In this document: in pieces, positions 12,701-21,949 of the stretch
How positions within the stretch are numbered: position 1 is the stretch's first letter
Layout: each line of letters opens with the position of its first letter
Source of the DNA: Nannochloropsis oceanica
Taxonomy: Eukaryota > Sar > Eustigmatophyceae > Eustigmatales > Monodopsidaceae
Length of the DNA stretch: 64,000 nt
Assembly: GCA_004519485.1 (NCBI GenBank)
Contig: CP038125.1
Coordinates: forward strand, 62,001 to 126,000
Direction: 5' to 3'
Translations under genes and position numbers: made by a program
The notes under the pieces: generated by a model
What the model saw: the letters and a program-made list of their open reading frames with translations, nothing else
The model's database searches: none
What the model was told of the DNA's origin: nothing

Positions 12701-13802
12701 GTCTCGACGAACTCCTCGTAGATGTACGATCCCTCCGTCCGGACCTCATTGATCTCGGGGTAGAATTCCGACGAACGGTCTCCAACCTGCCACGGGAGGA
12801 AAGGGAGGAGGGAGGGAGGGAAAAAGGGCGTGAAGTGATGTCAAAATGAGCATTCCTTTGGAAAACACACACACGCATTCTCTCATTCTCTCTCTATCCC
12901 TCCCTCCTTCCCTCCCTCCCTACCTTTCGAAAGAGGCGCTTGGAGCCCCCACCCATGGAGAGGGGGTAGTAGATGTACACATTGTGATCCTCCGCGTCCA
13001 CGGGCTTCTCCACCAGGGGCTTGTTGATCTAGGACAGGGGGAGGGGGAGGGAAAAATTGGATACCAACCCAGCTGTGACATGTCCAGGGGGAAGGAGGAA
13101 GAAAGAGAGGGAAGGAGGGAGGGAAGGAGGGCTTACCTGCACTCCATTCACCACGATGTACTCGTCGAATTCCTCCAGCGGTTCCTTTCCCACCCCCGCC
13201 GGCAGGTCCCGGTTCAAGTACGCATGCACCGGAACGTCGATGTTGTTCTCCATTAGCAAGTCATAAACCCTCCTCCGATCGTGCAGCGTCCTCTGCATCC
13301 CCAAGTCGTTCAAGATGTACGGCTTGACCAAGGCCGCGTACTCCTCGGCCTTGTTTAACGGAAACCCGGTAGAATAGAACGCAATCAACGCGTCACAAAA
13401 TGGCCACTTCTCAGGAGGCTCGTGTAATATGCACTTGTCTCCAAATATGAGTACTTCGAATTTCTTCGGGTCCAGTCGTGACAGAATCTCATTCATGGCC
13501 TTGGACTTGGCTTTCTTCTCCCTGGCGCAGACCCCCACAATTATGCGGCGGCCGCTGCCACGCGTCCAGTGGCCGGGGTTGTTAGGGGTAGGAATTACGA
13601 TCGTCGGCACTGCTGGGGCAGGAGAAGAGGTCATAGAAAGGGTGGGGGCAGACGTGGATGCGGTTTCGGGCAGAGCGGTGGTAATGCTGCCGGTAGCAGT
13701 CGTCGCAGTAGCACAAGCAGCCGTATCGTGAGTAGGAGTGGCCAATTTTCCCTCGGCCACGGCTGCCAGCGCCGGCGCTCCATTTTCTGGAAGGTTCGCC
13801 AT
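5769..13802 (-). CDS. PPIP5K: Diphosphoinositol pentakisphosphate kinase (PPIP5K/VIP1)
   Basis: A phase-consistent 20-exon model gives about 1,694 residues. Exons: 13802-13137, 13028-12924, 12786-12682, 12590-12561, 12424-12302, 12134-11982, 11837-11368, 11123-10832, 10687-10487, 10368-10294, 10091-9924, 9775-9595, 9464-9127, 9032-8647, 8388-8248, 7948-7814, 7708-7443, 7311-7216, 7052-6952, 6821-5769. The N-terminal ATP-grasp kinase shows [61 protein letters not shown] and [11 protein letters not shown]. The phosphatase domain shows [39 protein letters not shown] and [12 protein letters not shown]. The enzyme makes and removes 1-diphosphate groups on InsP6/InsP7. The long C-terminus is disordered with two poly-Gln runs and ends in a hydrophobic helix followed by RKSR. 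The exon 19-20 junction and the poly-G region around intron 13 are the least certain. Confidence 0.93.
8389..8646 (-). repeat. ATCA/AATT-rich intron 14 of PPIP5K
   Basis: Unlike its neighbours, this intron is AT-rich over about 8395-8570 and contains a tandem ATCA array at about 8523-8546 plus scattered imperfect copies from 8425 on. A (GGGA)n patch at about 8593-8640 adjoins the donor. Confidence 0.75.
10092..10293 (-). repeat. PPIP5K intron 10 with complementary repeat arms
   Basis: The donor side carries GGGA repeats (plus-strand TCCC at about 10252-10287). The acceptor side carries a long CCCT array (plus-strand GGGA at 10094-10136) ending in CTGCAG. Confidence 0.8.
10369..10486 (-). repeat. 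PPIP5K intron 9 with complementary repeat arms
   Basis: The donor GTGAGGGAGGGAGGG arm (plus strand 10459-10486) and the acceptor-side CCCTCCCT arm ending in CCAG (10369-10411) are complementary over roughly 25 bases. They leave a loop of about 50 bases. Confidence 0.8.
12561..12590 (-). other. 30-nt candidate micro-exon of PPIP5K
   Basis: Thirty bases encoding [10 protein letters not shown] are flanked by CTCAG and GTAGGC and keep the reading frame. They fall exactly between GTDVK and VYTVGPDY, which are contiguous in other PPIP5K proteins. Including them adds ten residues inside the kinase domain; skipping them restores the family consensus. Confidence 0.5.
12787..12923 (-). repeat. PPIP5K intron 2 with complementary repeat arms at its splice sites
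   Basis: In the sense direction the intron starts GTAGGGAGGGAGGGAAGG (plus strand 12896-12923) and ends in a CCCTCCCTCCC tract before GTGGCAG (12787-12825). The two arms are reverse complements and could pair. Confidence 0.75.
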
Positions 13803-14433
13803 CAACTGGTACTGGCAGTGTTTTACGTGCTAATAGTTTCTTGCTATGCTTTGTGGGGTAGGAAGGGGGGGTGAGAAGACAAAAAGAGCATCTTAGGACG
13901 TTCGTGGAGTGTCTAGTCCCGCACGACGGTGCGCGACTCGCTGCTTCATCAAGTTGGACACGCCACAGCATCAAAGCCATCTTGTTGTGAAGTTGGCAAG
14001 CGAGAGGGTGTGTCGGCGCCGACATTGTCGTAATTTGCCGCGTGTACTAGTCTCACATTGCAGAGCATAGTTGCATGTTCAAGCATATCGCTTTCTTGCT
14101 TGCCCTACCACACCACGAGCCCCAGCCCAGCCCCCCACAGCATAAAAAAGGAGGGACAGAAGATCCACTGGACCTTGGGATACAATGGAGAGCAGGTGAC
14201 GATGCTCTTTCTATAGGCACAAACCGTCTGATCCCACCTAGTCAAGGACTCATTATGGAATCGTGAATGCTCTCGGTCGTCCGAGCCCGCCTGGGGTGGT
14301 AAGTCAAGTCAATGCCCCCCGGTGATTTTCATTCTCCTTTTTTCTTTTTTCTTTTTCAGGGGGAGAGGATGAATGCTCCTTTCGAGGGGAGGAAAAAGTG
14401 AATGATGGCGTCTGTATTTTCTGCTCCTCCCCC

Positions 14434-14477
<44 letters not shown>

Positions 14478-15046
14478 CTCTCTTCCTCAATGTCTTTTTC
14501 TCTCACTTGACAGCCGCTCTTGGAGAGGTCTGACTACGGCAAGTACCTTGCCCTTACGTCGCCTTTTGCTGGTTTCTCTTTGGTCTGCTCTCTTTGAGTC
14601 GCTTACATTTTACTGACTGCTGCTGCTGCCGTTGCTGAAATAAAACACGCACACACGAAGATCACATGCATACACCCCCACACCCAGACATGTTAATAAA
14701 TGTAATTTGGGGCCGTTCTGTAAATAAATTGCCTTCTCAACCTTTGTGTTCCGTGCCCTCCCTCCCTCCCTCCCTCCCTCTCTCGCTCTCTCGCTCTCTC
14801 CCTCCCTTCCCTCCTTCCTGCCCACCTCCCTCCCTCCCCTCCTTCCTTCCCCAGCCAAAGCACACACCGCTCCATTCCCTTACACCCGTCATCCCTGTGT
14901 CTGTCACCGCCTTCTCTCCTTCTCTCTCCTCCTTTCTCCTCTATTCTATCTTTCCTTCTCCTCCCCCTTATTGTACACCATTCCCCTTTCCCCCTCCTCC
15001 CTTTCCTCCCTCCCTCCCTCCCTCCTTTCCTTGCTTCTTCAACCCT
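13803..15046. other. Intergenic region, PPIP5K promoter and patatin 3' side
   Basis: No convincing gene is visible. The stretch holds a (CT)n microsatellite at about 14435-14474 and CCCT-rich blocks at 14755-14850 and 15000-15030. The PPIP5K promoter should lie in the left part. Confidence 0.4.
14435..14474. repeat. (CT)n microsatellite
   Basis: An uninterrupted CT dinucleotide run of about 40 bases lies in the gene-free stretch. Confidence 0.9.
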
Positions 15047-18000
15047 TCACTCCCCTCGGCTCGCCTCCCCCCCCCCGCCGTCCGTCCCCTCTGCGACTAG
15101 GAACACCTGGCGGGCCACCTCGGCGCCCTTGCCCCTCATGCCCGCGTCCTGCACCAGCATGTCGTAGGCCACGGCGAAACCGTTGCGGACCCCCTCGAGG
15201 AGCACGGGACGCCGCATCTCCAGGCGGTGGATCTCTGGCATGTCTTCCCTCAGGGCGATGGTCATGAGCGGCGACGGGCCCGTGGAGGAAGGCACGCGTG
15301 CCTCTTGGTTCTAGGAGGGAGGGAGGGAGGGAGGGAGGGAGGGAGGGAGGGAGGGAGGGAGGGAGGGAGGGAGGGAGTGGTTCAGGAAGGGGGACACGCC
15401 GGTGGAGGAAAAGGCGCGTGCTCCTTGGTCCGAGGGAGGGAGGGAGGGAAGGAGGGAGGTAGGGCTCGCTTACCAGTCGCAGGACGTCTTCGGCGTAGAT
15501 GCGCTTGTGCTGCTGGTTGACCATCCACTCGGCCACACCAGGGAGGTCGTTCTTGCGGGAGAAGAAACGCCGGTACATGAGCTTCTCCACCAGGCCCATC
15601 TTGCCTGCACAGGAGGGGGGGAAGGAGGGAGCGAGGGAGGGAGGGGTGGATGAGTTTGATGAGGATGGATGACACGTAGGGCAATGACGACGCTCCCTCC
15701 CTCCCTCCCTCCCTCCCTCCCTCCCTCCCTACCTGTGACCGAGACTCCGTCCGGGCGGGTCCGTAACACGAGCACGTGAGTGCAGTTCTCCTTGAGGGCC
15801 GAGCGGTAGGGGATGGGCTCGAAGAGCATGGCGTCACAGAGAGGCTCGCTGCCCTTGGTCAGGTCCCGCTGGCCCCCACGCTGGAGGGGAGGGAGGGAGG
15901 GAGGGAGGGAGGGAGGGAGGGAGGGAGGGAGGGAGGGGGTGAAAAGAGTGTCGCATCCTACAGACCGAGAACCTGCCACTTCCAATGGTAATTTCGCCTT
16001 GTCCATCACGCTGGGTGAAGCAGGGAGAGAGGAGAAAGGCAAGGAAGACGTACCCTGACCGGCTCGGGCCAGAAGGTGCGTTCTAAGCTGCTGCCCGTCC
16101 TGTCCTCGCCGATGCGGACGAGGGGCCCCGCGATGCCGGGGAGGAGCATGGAGGCGCGCATGCACTGCGCCAGCTCCTGTAGGGTCTGGAAATTCCCGTC
16201 GGCGGAAGACAGGGGGACGGACTGCTTGCTGAGCAGGGCGCTGGCCACCACCTGGGAGGGAAGGGAGGAAGGAGGAGGGGAGGGAGGGGGAGGAAGGCGT
16301 GAGCATAAAGGCTGCTAAATTTCGGGGTCAGGGAAAAAGCGAGGGAGGGAGGGAGGGAGGGGGGAAGAGAGGGTGCGGACCTTGAGGGGAATGAGTTGGT
16401 TCCGGGCCCAGAATGTGTTCCAGTCGAGGGGCATGAGCCGCTCGATGACGGTCTGGAGGAGGAAGTCGAGGTTGAGCACCGGCTTGCCCGGCTGCCTCTT
16501 GAGCATCGCCCCGTACGTCTCCCGCCGGAAGTCCAGGGCGCCTAGGCCGATGGATCGCATGATCTGCCGCTGAGGGAGGAAGGGAGGGAGGGAGCGGGAA
16601 AGAGGAAAGACAGGGGGAAAGGGCGAGGGAGGGGGGAAAGGGTCGTATTGCGTGTCAGTGGAGGTCAATGCGTGTCAGTGGAGGTCAATGCATTTCGTTG
16701 ACGAGCGACTGACGGGCAGACGTTGTGTTCCACGCCGAGAGGGAGGGAAGGAGAGAGGGAGGGATCGAGGGGAGGGAGAGACCGGGAGAGAGGCGAGGGA
16801 GGGACCGAACCTGGTCGATGAAGTCTTTGCCGGCCTGCGAGAGGATGTCGTAGTAGATGCCCGGGCCCTCCAGGGGCGTCTGCCCGCTCAGGAAGAAGGC
16901 GCCCATGAGCGACCCGGCGCTGGAGCCGTACACCACGTCAAAGGCATCCCTCAGGCCTAGGTGGTTGATGGCCGCCAGCATACCCGCACCCACGCAGCCC
17001 CTCATGCCGCCCCCTTCGAGGCTTAGGCCGATCTTCATCCCGTCCGCCCGTGCCCCCGGCTGGCTCTTGGATGCAATCCGTCCGTGGATTGCCACCGCGA
17101 CTGGGTGCGGGAGAGGTGAGAAGGAGGGCGAGGAAGAGGAAAGGAGGGTGGCGGTGGAGTCGCCCCTGACGTCGAGGTCTCGGAGGCGGAGGCCGCCTTC
17201 AGGGGAGAGCTAGGGAGGGAGGAGGGGAGGGAGGGAGGGAGGAGGGGAGGAAAGAGACGGCGAAAGTGTCAGAAATATCCAAAGAGGAAGGGCATAAGAA
17301 GACGAGAAAGGAGTTGGATGGGAGAGGGGAGGAAGAGTGAGGAAAACAAGCCCATACCGAAACACTGTCACACAACACCGACCCATGTACACACTCTAAC
17401 ATATATACACTCACAGACATACAGACACACAGTGGCACAGGCACGGGGACCTAGACACACATACAGACTCACACACATGAATCACACTCACCAAGTATTG
17501 TAGCTGCTCAGACGAGGTAACCCGCACGGCCTCCTTCCTCGACCGACTTTCGATGTCCACGTCCTCTTCCTCCTCCTCAGAGCTGCGTCGGCGGGTGCTG
17601 GCTAGCGGAGTTACCCCTCCGAAAAGAGACGAGCGGAAGGAGAAAAACGAGAAGGAGGGGAAGGAGGAGTAGGAGGAGGAGGAGGAGATTGTCTGTGTAT
17701 GTTTTGAATAAATGTCGTGAGAGGATGTATGCATCTTCCCGCGATAGCTTTGTAATATCCTTTGTTGTAGTTATAGCCTACTCCTCTTCTTTTGTCCCTG
17801 TCTCCCCCATCTCTGGCAGAGATAACTACCAGACAAGTACAAAGTAAGTACCAAACAAGCGCAAAGCAAGTACAAGACAAGTATTAAACAAGTACAAAAC
17901 GCACCTCCACAGTCGCTCTGTCTGCACGTCCTTGACCCTGTCGCTGTTGCTGCTGTTGTTGCTCCTGCGGATGCTGCCGCCCTCTTCTAACTTCCCCCCA

Positions 18001-18334
18001 AAATCCTTTGTTCTGGCCTCCATTGTAATGGGGGATGAATGCTGCGGTGCGATAAACAGGCAATGACCCTGCTGCCGCGCTTGCGCCACCTGCTGATGCT
18101 GCTGCTGCTGCTCGTAGTGGTGTTGCTGCTGCAGCATCTCCTCTAATTGTGACTGATCCCAGACACAAACCGGCAAGAATCTGGAGATACAGAGACGCGT
18201 GGTGCGTGTGTGTGAAAGGGATAAGGAAGGGAGGGAGGGCGGGGCAACAAAAGACATGACATGTATTTCACCTGTCGCAGTCCGGTGGTACGGCGTCTCC
18301 TCTGCTGCGGCGGTGCCTGCAACGGAGCTGTCAT
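15047..18334 (-). CDS. Patatin-like phospholipase/triacylglycerol lipase
   Basis: Nine exons join in phase to about 622 residues: 18334-18272, 18180-17905, 17692-17492, 17209-16811, 16569-16381, 16251-16054, 15880-15733, 15604-15474, 15310-15047. The patatin core begins MKIGLSLEGGGMRGCVGAGM (oxyanion loop GGGxRG), followed by the nucleophile elbow VVYGSSAGSLMGAFF (GxSxG). The expected catalytic Asp lies in LCDAMLFEPIPY, where the usual DG dyad is DA, followed by THVLVLRTRPDG. Such enzymes deacylate phospholipids or triacylglycerol. The first ~180 residues are Gln/Ala/Ser-rich and acidic, without a clear signal peptide. ATG 18334 is the first in frame; the three 5' exons are supported only by phase and splice sites. 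The divergent partner is DPH7. Confidence 0.88.
15311..15376. repeat. (GGGA)n array
   Basis: Sixteen or so perfect GGGA units lie on the plus strand, in an intron of the patatin gene just upstream of its last exon (sense strand CCCT). Runs of four or more GGG blocks also make this a G-quadruplex candidate. Confidence 0.9.
15605..15732 (-). repeat. Patatin-gene intron 7 with complementary repeat arms
   Basis: In the sense direction the donor is followed by an uninterrupted GGGA array (plus-strand CCCT at 15697-15732), and the 3' part is CCCTCCCT-rich (plus strand 15609-15648). The two ends can pair. Confidence 0.75.
15888..15939. repeat. (GGGA)n array
   Basis: A second long perfect GGGA array lies in another patatin intron, adjoining the acceptor of the exon that starts at 15880. 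Confidence 0.9.
16650..16689. repeat. 20-bp tandem duplication
   Basis: Two identical adjacent copies of GCGTGTCAGTGGAGGTCAAT lie inside a patatin intron. Confidence 0.95.
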
Positions 18335-18709
18335 TGGTCCCACGGCGTAGCTATCTATGAAGATGGCGGCGTTAATAACAGCATATCAGTACCACAACAA
18401 AGAACAAAGAAGAAGAGGGAGAGAGGGAGCGGGGACACGGCATATGCCAAGGCATGGCTTTGAAAGGAAGAAGCAAGACGCCCGATGACAGCGGGCGATG
18501 ACCGTCACGGAAAAGAGCAGACAGCGAAATGCTGGCGCAATACCACATGGCAAATATGTGCAAATCTGGCCTTTATAAACACACGGAATACTCATTAACA
18601 AATTATTCTCTGTGCCCGAGGCAGGCGGCACAAACACGACAACCTCCCCCACTGCGAAGCAACGTCTCAATCCACCTCCCGCTTCCGCCTCGAGCCTCCC
18701 TGACTCTAT
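18335..18709. promoter_or_regulatory. Divergent promoter region patatin/DPH7
   Basis: About 375 bases separate the two start codons on opposite strands. No single core element is obvious. Confidence 0.45.
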
Positions 18710-20521
18710 ATGGCCTATTCACCAGCGCACGAACCACCAGCAACGCCCGAGCCACGTTTTTTGGACGCGCACAGCACGAGCTATACGGCGTGCAGCACGG
18801 AGTTCTGCCCCGTGGAAGGCTGGCGGGACTGGGTAGTGTGCGGGACATATCAGTTGGTGAAGCATATTGGAGGAGCAGCAGGAAGAGAAAAAGGAGAGAA
18901 GGAGGAAGAAGATGAAGGTGGTGGTGATGGAGAAGGAGAGGATACAAGAGAGGGAAGCCTGCTTTTATACCGCTTGGTGGTAGAAGCAGCGGACGAGGCG
19001 GACGAAAAGGAGATGAAGAAGCCCTGCCGTCGTCGCTTGGTCCATGTGCAGACAGTAGAAGTGGGTGCTGGAGTCTTAGACTGCAAGTGGCGCCCTCCCT
19101 CGTCCTCCTCCTCTCCTCCCTGCTCTTCGTCTTCCTCCTTTATGTCTTCGCCCATCCTGGCATGTGCCTTGTCCACGGGTGAGACCTCCATATATGCGCT
19201 GAGGAGTTATCTCTCCAACCGTGGAGACGAGGAGGTAGACGGGGAGGTTCAAAACGAGACCGAGTATAACTGCGATTTTATAAACGACCTTTCTCCCAAT
19301 CAGGATGCAGTAAGAGTGTGTCGCTTAGTGCCACTCAGCCGCAGCAGCAGCAGCGGCAGCAATGCCCCCCCCTCTACGCCGCTCTTCACCTCTTCCTTCT
19401 TCTCCGCTGCCTCTCCCCCCCCCTCCCCCCCTTCCTCCTCCTCCTCCTCCTCCTCCTCTTCCGCCTCCTCTGTTTCCTCCACCGCACCGTCAAGCTTCAT
19501 GAGCCTCTCCCTCGATTGGTCCCACCCTCCCCTGGACTATCAACAAGACAATGTCGAACAAGTCGAAGAAGACAGAAGCGGCGGCCCTCAGACACAACCT
19601 GCAATCCTAGAAAAAGATGAGCCACCGCCATCAACAGCACAAACGCATCGCCAGTACCACCGACTGCAGAACCAGCACTGGCAACGCATCGTCTCGAGCC
19701 AATGCAAAGGTAGCCTCGCCGTCCACTCCCTCCACCCCCACACGGGCGAGCTCACCCTCCTCTCCACGTGGTGCGCCCACTCCCTCTATTCCCAGCCGAT
19801 CGAGGTCTGGGTTGCTGTCTTCGCGGACGAGGAGGAGGAAGGGAGGGAGGGAGAAAGAGAGGGAGGGGAGGTGATCTGGAGTGGGGGGGACGACTCCTGT
19901 TTGAAGGGATGGGACCTGAGGGCAGGGGTTAAGCGGCCTGTGTGGTATGATAGCACCACGCACGGGGCGGGTGTAACGTGCATTGCCAGACAGGGAGGGA
20001 AGAATGGAGGGCTGTTCGCGACGGGGTGCTATGACGGCGTGCTGCGGCTGTGGGATGTCAGGTAGGTTTTGGATCCGGAAAAATCATTTAGCCCATTCAT
20101 CCCTACTTTCCTCTTTTCCTCCTTTTTTCTTTGAGTTTTGGGCTCACTTCTTGATGCGTATTTCCCCTTCCTCCCTCCCTTTCTCTCTCGCAGGGCGATG
20201 GACCGACGGCCTCTATGTGTGCAAGAATGCGGAGAGGTGGGCGGAGGGATCTGGAGGATTAAATGGCACCCGACGAAGAAAGGGACGATGGCTGTGGCGG
20301 GCATGCATGGAGGGGCATGTGTATTGGAGCTTGAAGAGGATGAGCGGAGAGAGGGAGGAGGAGGAGGAGGGGGAGGGAAGTTGAGGAAGAGGTGGGGGCA
20401 TGGTAAGCATGAGTCGATGGTGTATGGGATTGATTGGTGGAGGGGGGGAGAGGGGTGGAGGGAGGATATTGTGGCGTCGTGTTCGTTTTATGACCGGGCG
20501 TTGCATTTGTGGGAATGTTGA
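18710..20521 (+). CDS. DPH7: DPH7 diphthine methyl-ester hydrolase (WD40)
   Basis: Two exons (18710-20061, 20194-20521) give about 559 residues. The order of conserved pieces follows human DPH7/WDR85: TACSTEFCPVEGW, VVCGTYQL, the SLDWS strand, then WD repeats around SGGDDSCLKGWDLR and ATGCYDGVLRLWDVR, then GGGIWRIKWHP, MVYGIDWW and the C-terminal ASCSFYDRALHLWEC. DPH7 hydrolyses methylated diphthine so that DPH6 can amidate it in the diphthamide pathway on eEF2, in the cytosol. The chain is longer than the human one (452) because of Ser-rich and acidic inserts at about 18885-18950 and 19340-19490. The intron ends in a CT-rich tract and CGCAG. Confidence 0.93.
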
Positions 20522-21556
20522 TAGTTCTTTTTTGTCGTAGCTATCCTACAAACCTAGAAGTATCGCATGCAACCTGACGTCTTCTAGGAATTACATACGA
20601 GGGGAAGCCTTCCAGCGATAGAAAGTTGATAGGCAACTCTTTCTCCTGTGGCTTCCTACAATCATAAAATTATCGCATGCAGCCTGTACCTGCAAACAAA
20701 TGCTACCTACAAGTGCACAGGTCCGTTGCACATAGTTATTTGCCGTTCCTACACTCTTATAGAACTATCGCATGCAACCTGACGTCCTCTAGGATATGCT
20801 TGCATACGAGGGAGAGCCTTCTAACATTTCACTACGTGACTTGGTATGCATATTCTTTCCTTATTCCGAGTTGGTAAGCGACTTTTGACAGGTTTGAAAT
20901 AGGTAGAGGAAGGAAGGGAGGGAAGAAAGGGGAGTGGGGAGGTTGCGTGCCCTCCTGGGCGTCACCTACGGTAGCAGTGACACTACCAAATGTTTTGAAC
21001 ATGCATAGAATGAAGCAATGAAGCATTTGTAATTTGAAATGATAACGTTTTACCTTTGTTGAGAGGGCTTTGCTTGGCCTTGGAGTCGTTGGAGACCCGG
21101 TGCTCGGCGATTCATGACGCGGCCAACCGACACGCCTGCCGCTGACTTGATCGAGACCCATCCCAACGCGCGTTCCCATCTTTTCCTAGAGCCTTGGTAA
21201 CAAAAAACACTGGCGATAGTGCATGATTCATCCTTATAGTCTCATCCACGTGAATAAATGCAGGTCGTGGTCATTGTCACATGCATGCACCGCGTACCAT
21301 CGCTCGCTCGTCCATTGCCTGCTTGGCAGAAGAAAGAATCGAATCGGTACACGTCGCTGGACGTCCACTTAGTTAGAGAGAACAAAATGGAACAAATAAA
21401 TACAGCTTGCCTGGTACTTGAGAGAGAGAGAAAGAGGCCGAGCGAGCCAGTACATCCAACACGCCATCCACACCAGCAAACCTCCTCTCCATCTTCCTTC
21501 CCCATCCCCACTACCTTACGCAGAGAGACAAGGAGGCAACCAGCATTGGTTTCAAC
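20522..21556. other. Intergenic region with a diverged three-copy repeat
   Basis: No ORF is recognisable. Copies of a short repeat lie at about 20541-20620, 20653-20710 and 20747-20830 (separate entry). The right part is the DGAT2 upstream region. Confidence 0.5.
20541..20830. repeat. Three diverged direct repeats centred on TATCGCATGC
   Basis: TATCGCATGC occurs at 20561-20570, 20671-20680 and 20766-20775, each preceded by CCTACA/CCTACAC and followed by a CCTG. The first and third copies extend through GACGTC(T/C)TCTAGGA and CATACGAGGG(G/A), so they match over about 75 bases. The middle copy keeps only the core. Confidence 0.85.
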
Positions 21557-21917
21557 ATGACGCCGCAAGCCGACATCACCAGCAAGACGACACCCAACCT
21601 CAAGACGGCTGCGTCATCCCCCTCCAAGACCTCGCCCGCCCCCTCCGTTCAATACAAGGCGGCGAATGGCAAGGTGATCACGGTGGCCATGGCCGAGCAA
21701 GACGACGGGAACATGGGCATTTTCCGCGAGTGTTTTGCAATGGTGACAATGGGCATAATTATGTCGTGGTATTACATCGTCGTCATTCTCTCCCTCCTCT
21801 GCTTGGTGGGGATCTGCATCTTCCCTGCCTGGCGGGCGGTAGCGGCCACGGTTTTTGTGCTTATGTGGAGTGCGGCGCTATTGCCGCTTGACTACCAGGT
21901 GCGTGGACCCCGCATTA

Positions 21918-21949
<32 letters not shown>

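Noticed and set aside
15311-15939. Regular GGGA arrays considered as CRISPR or satellite arrays
   Set aside because: The unit is 4 bases with no spacers, and the arrays sit inside introns; they are simple repeats.
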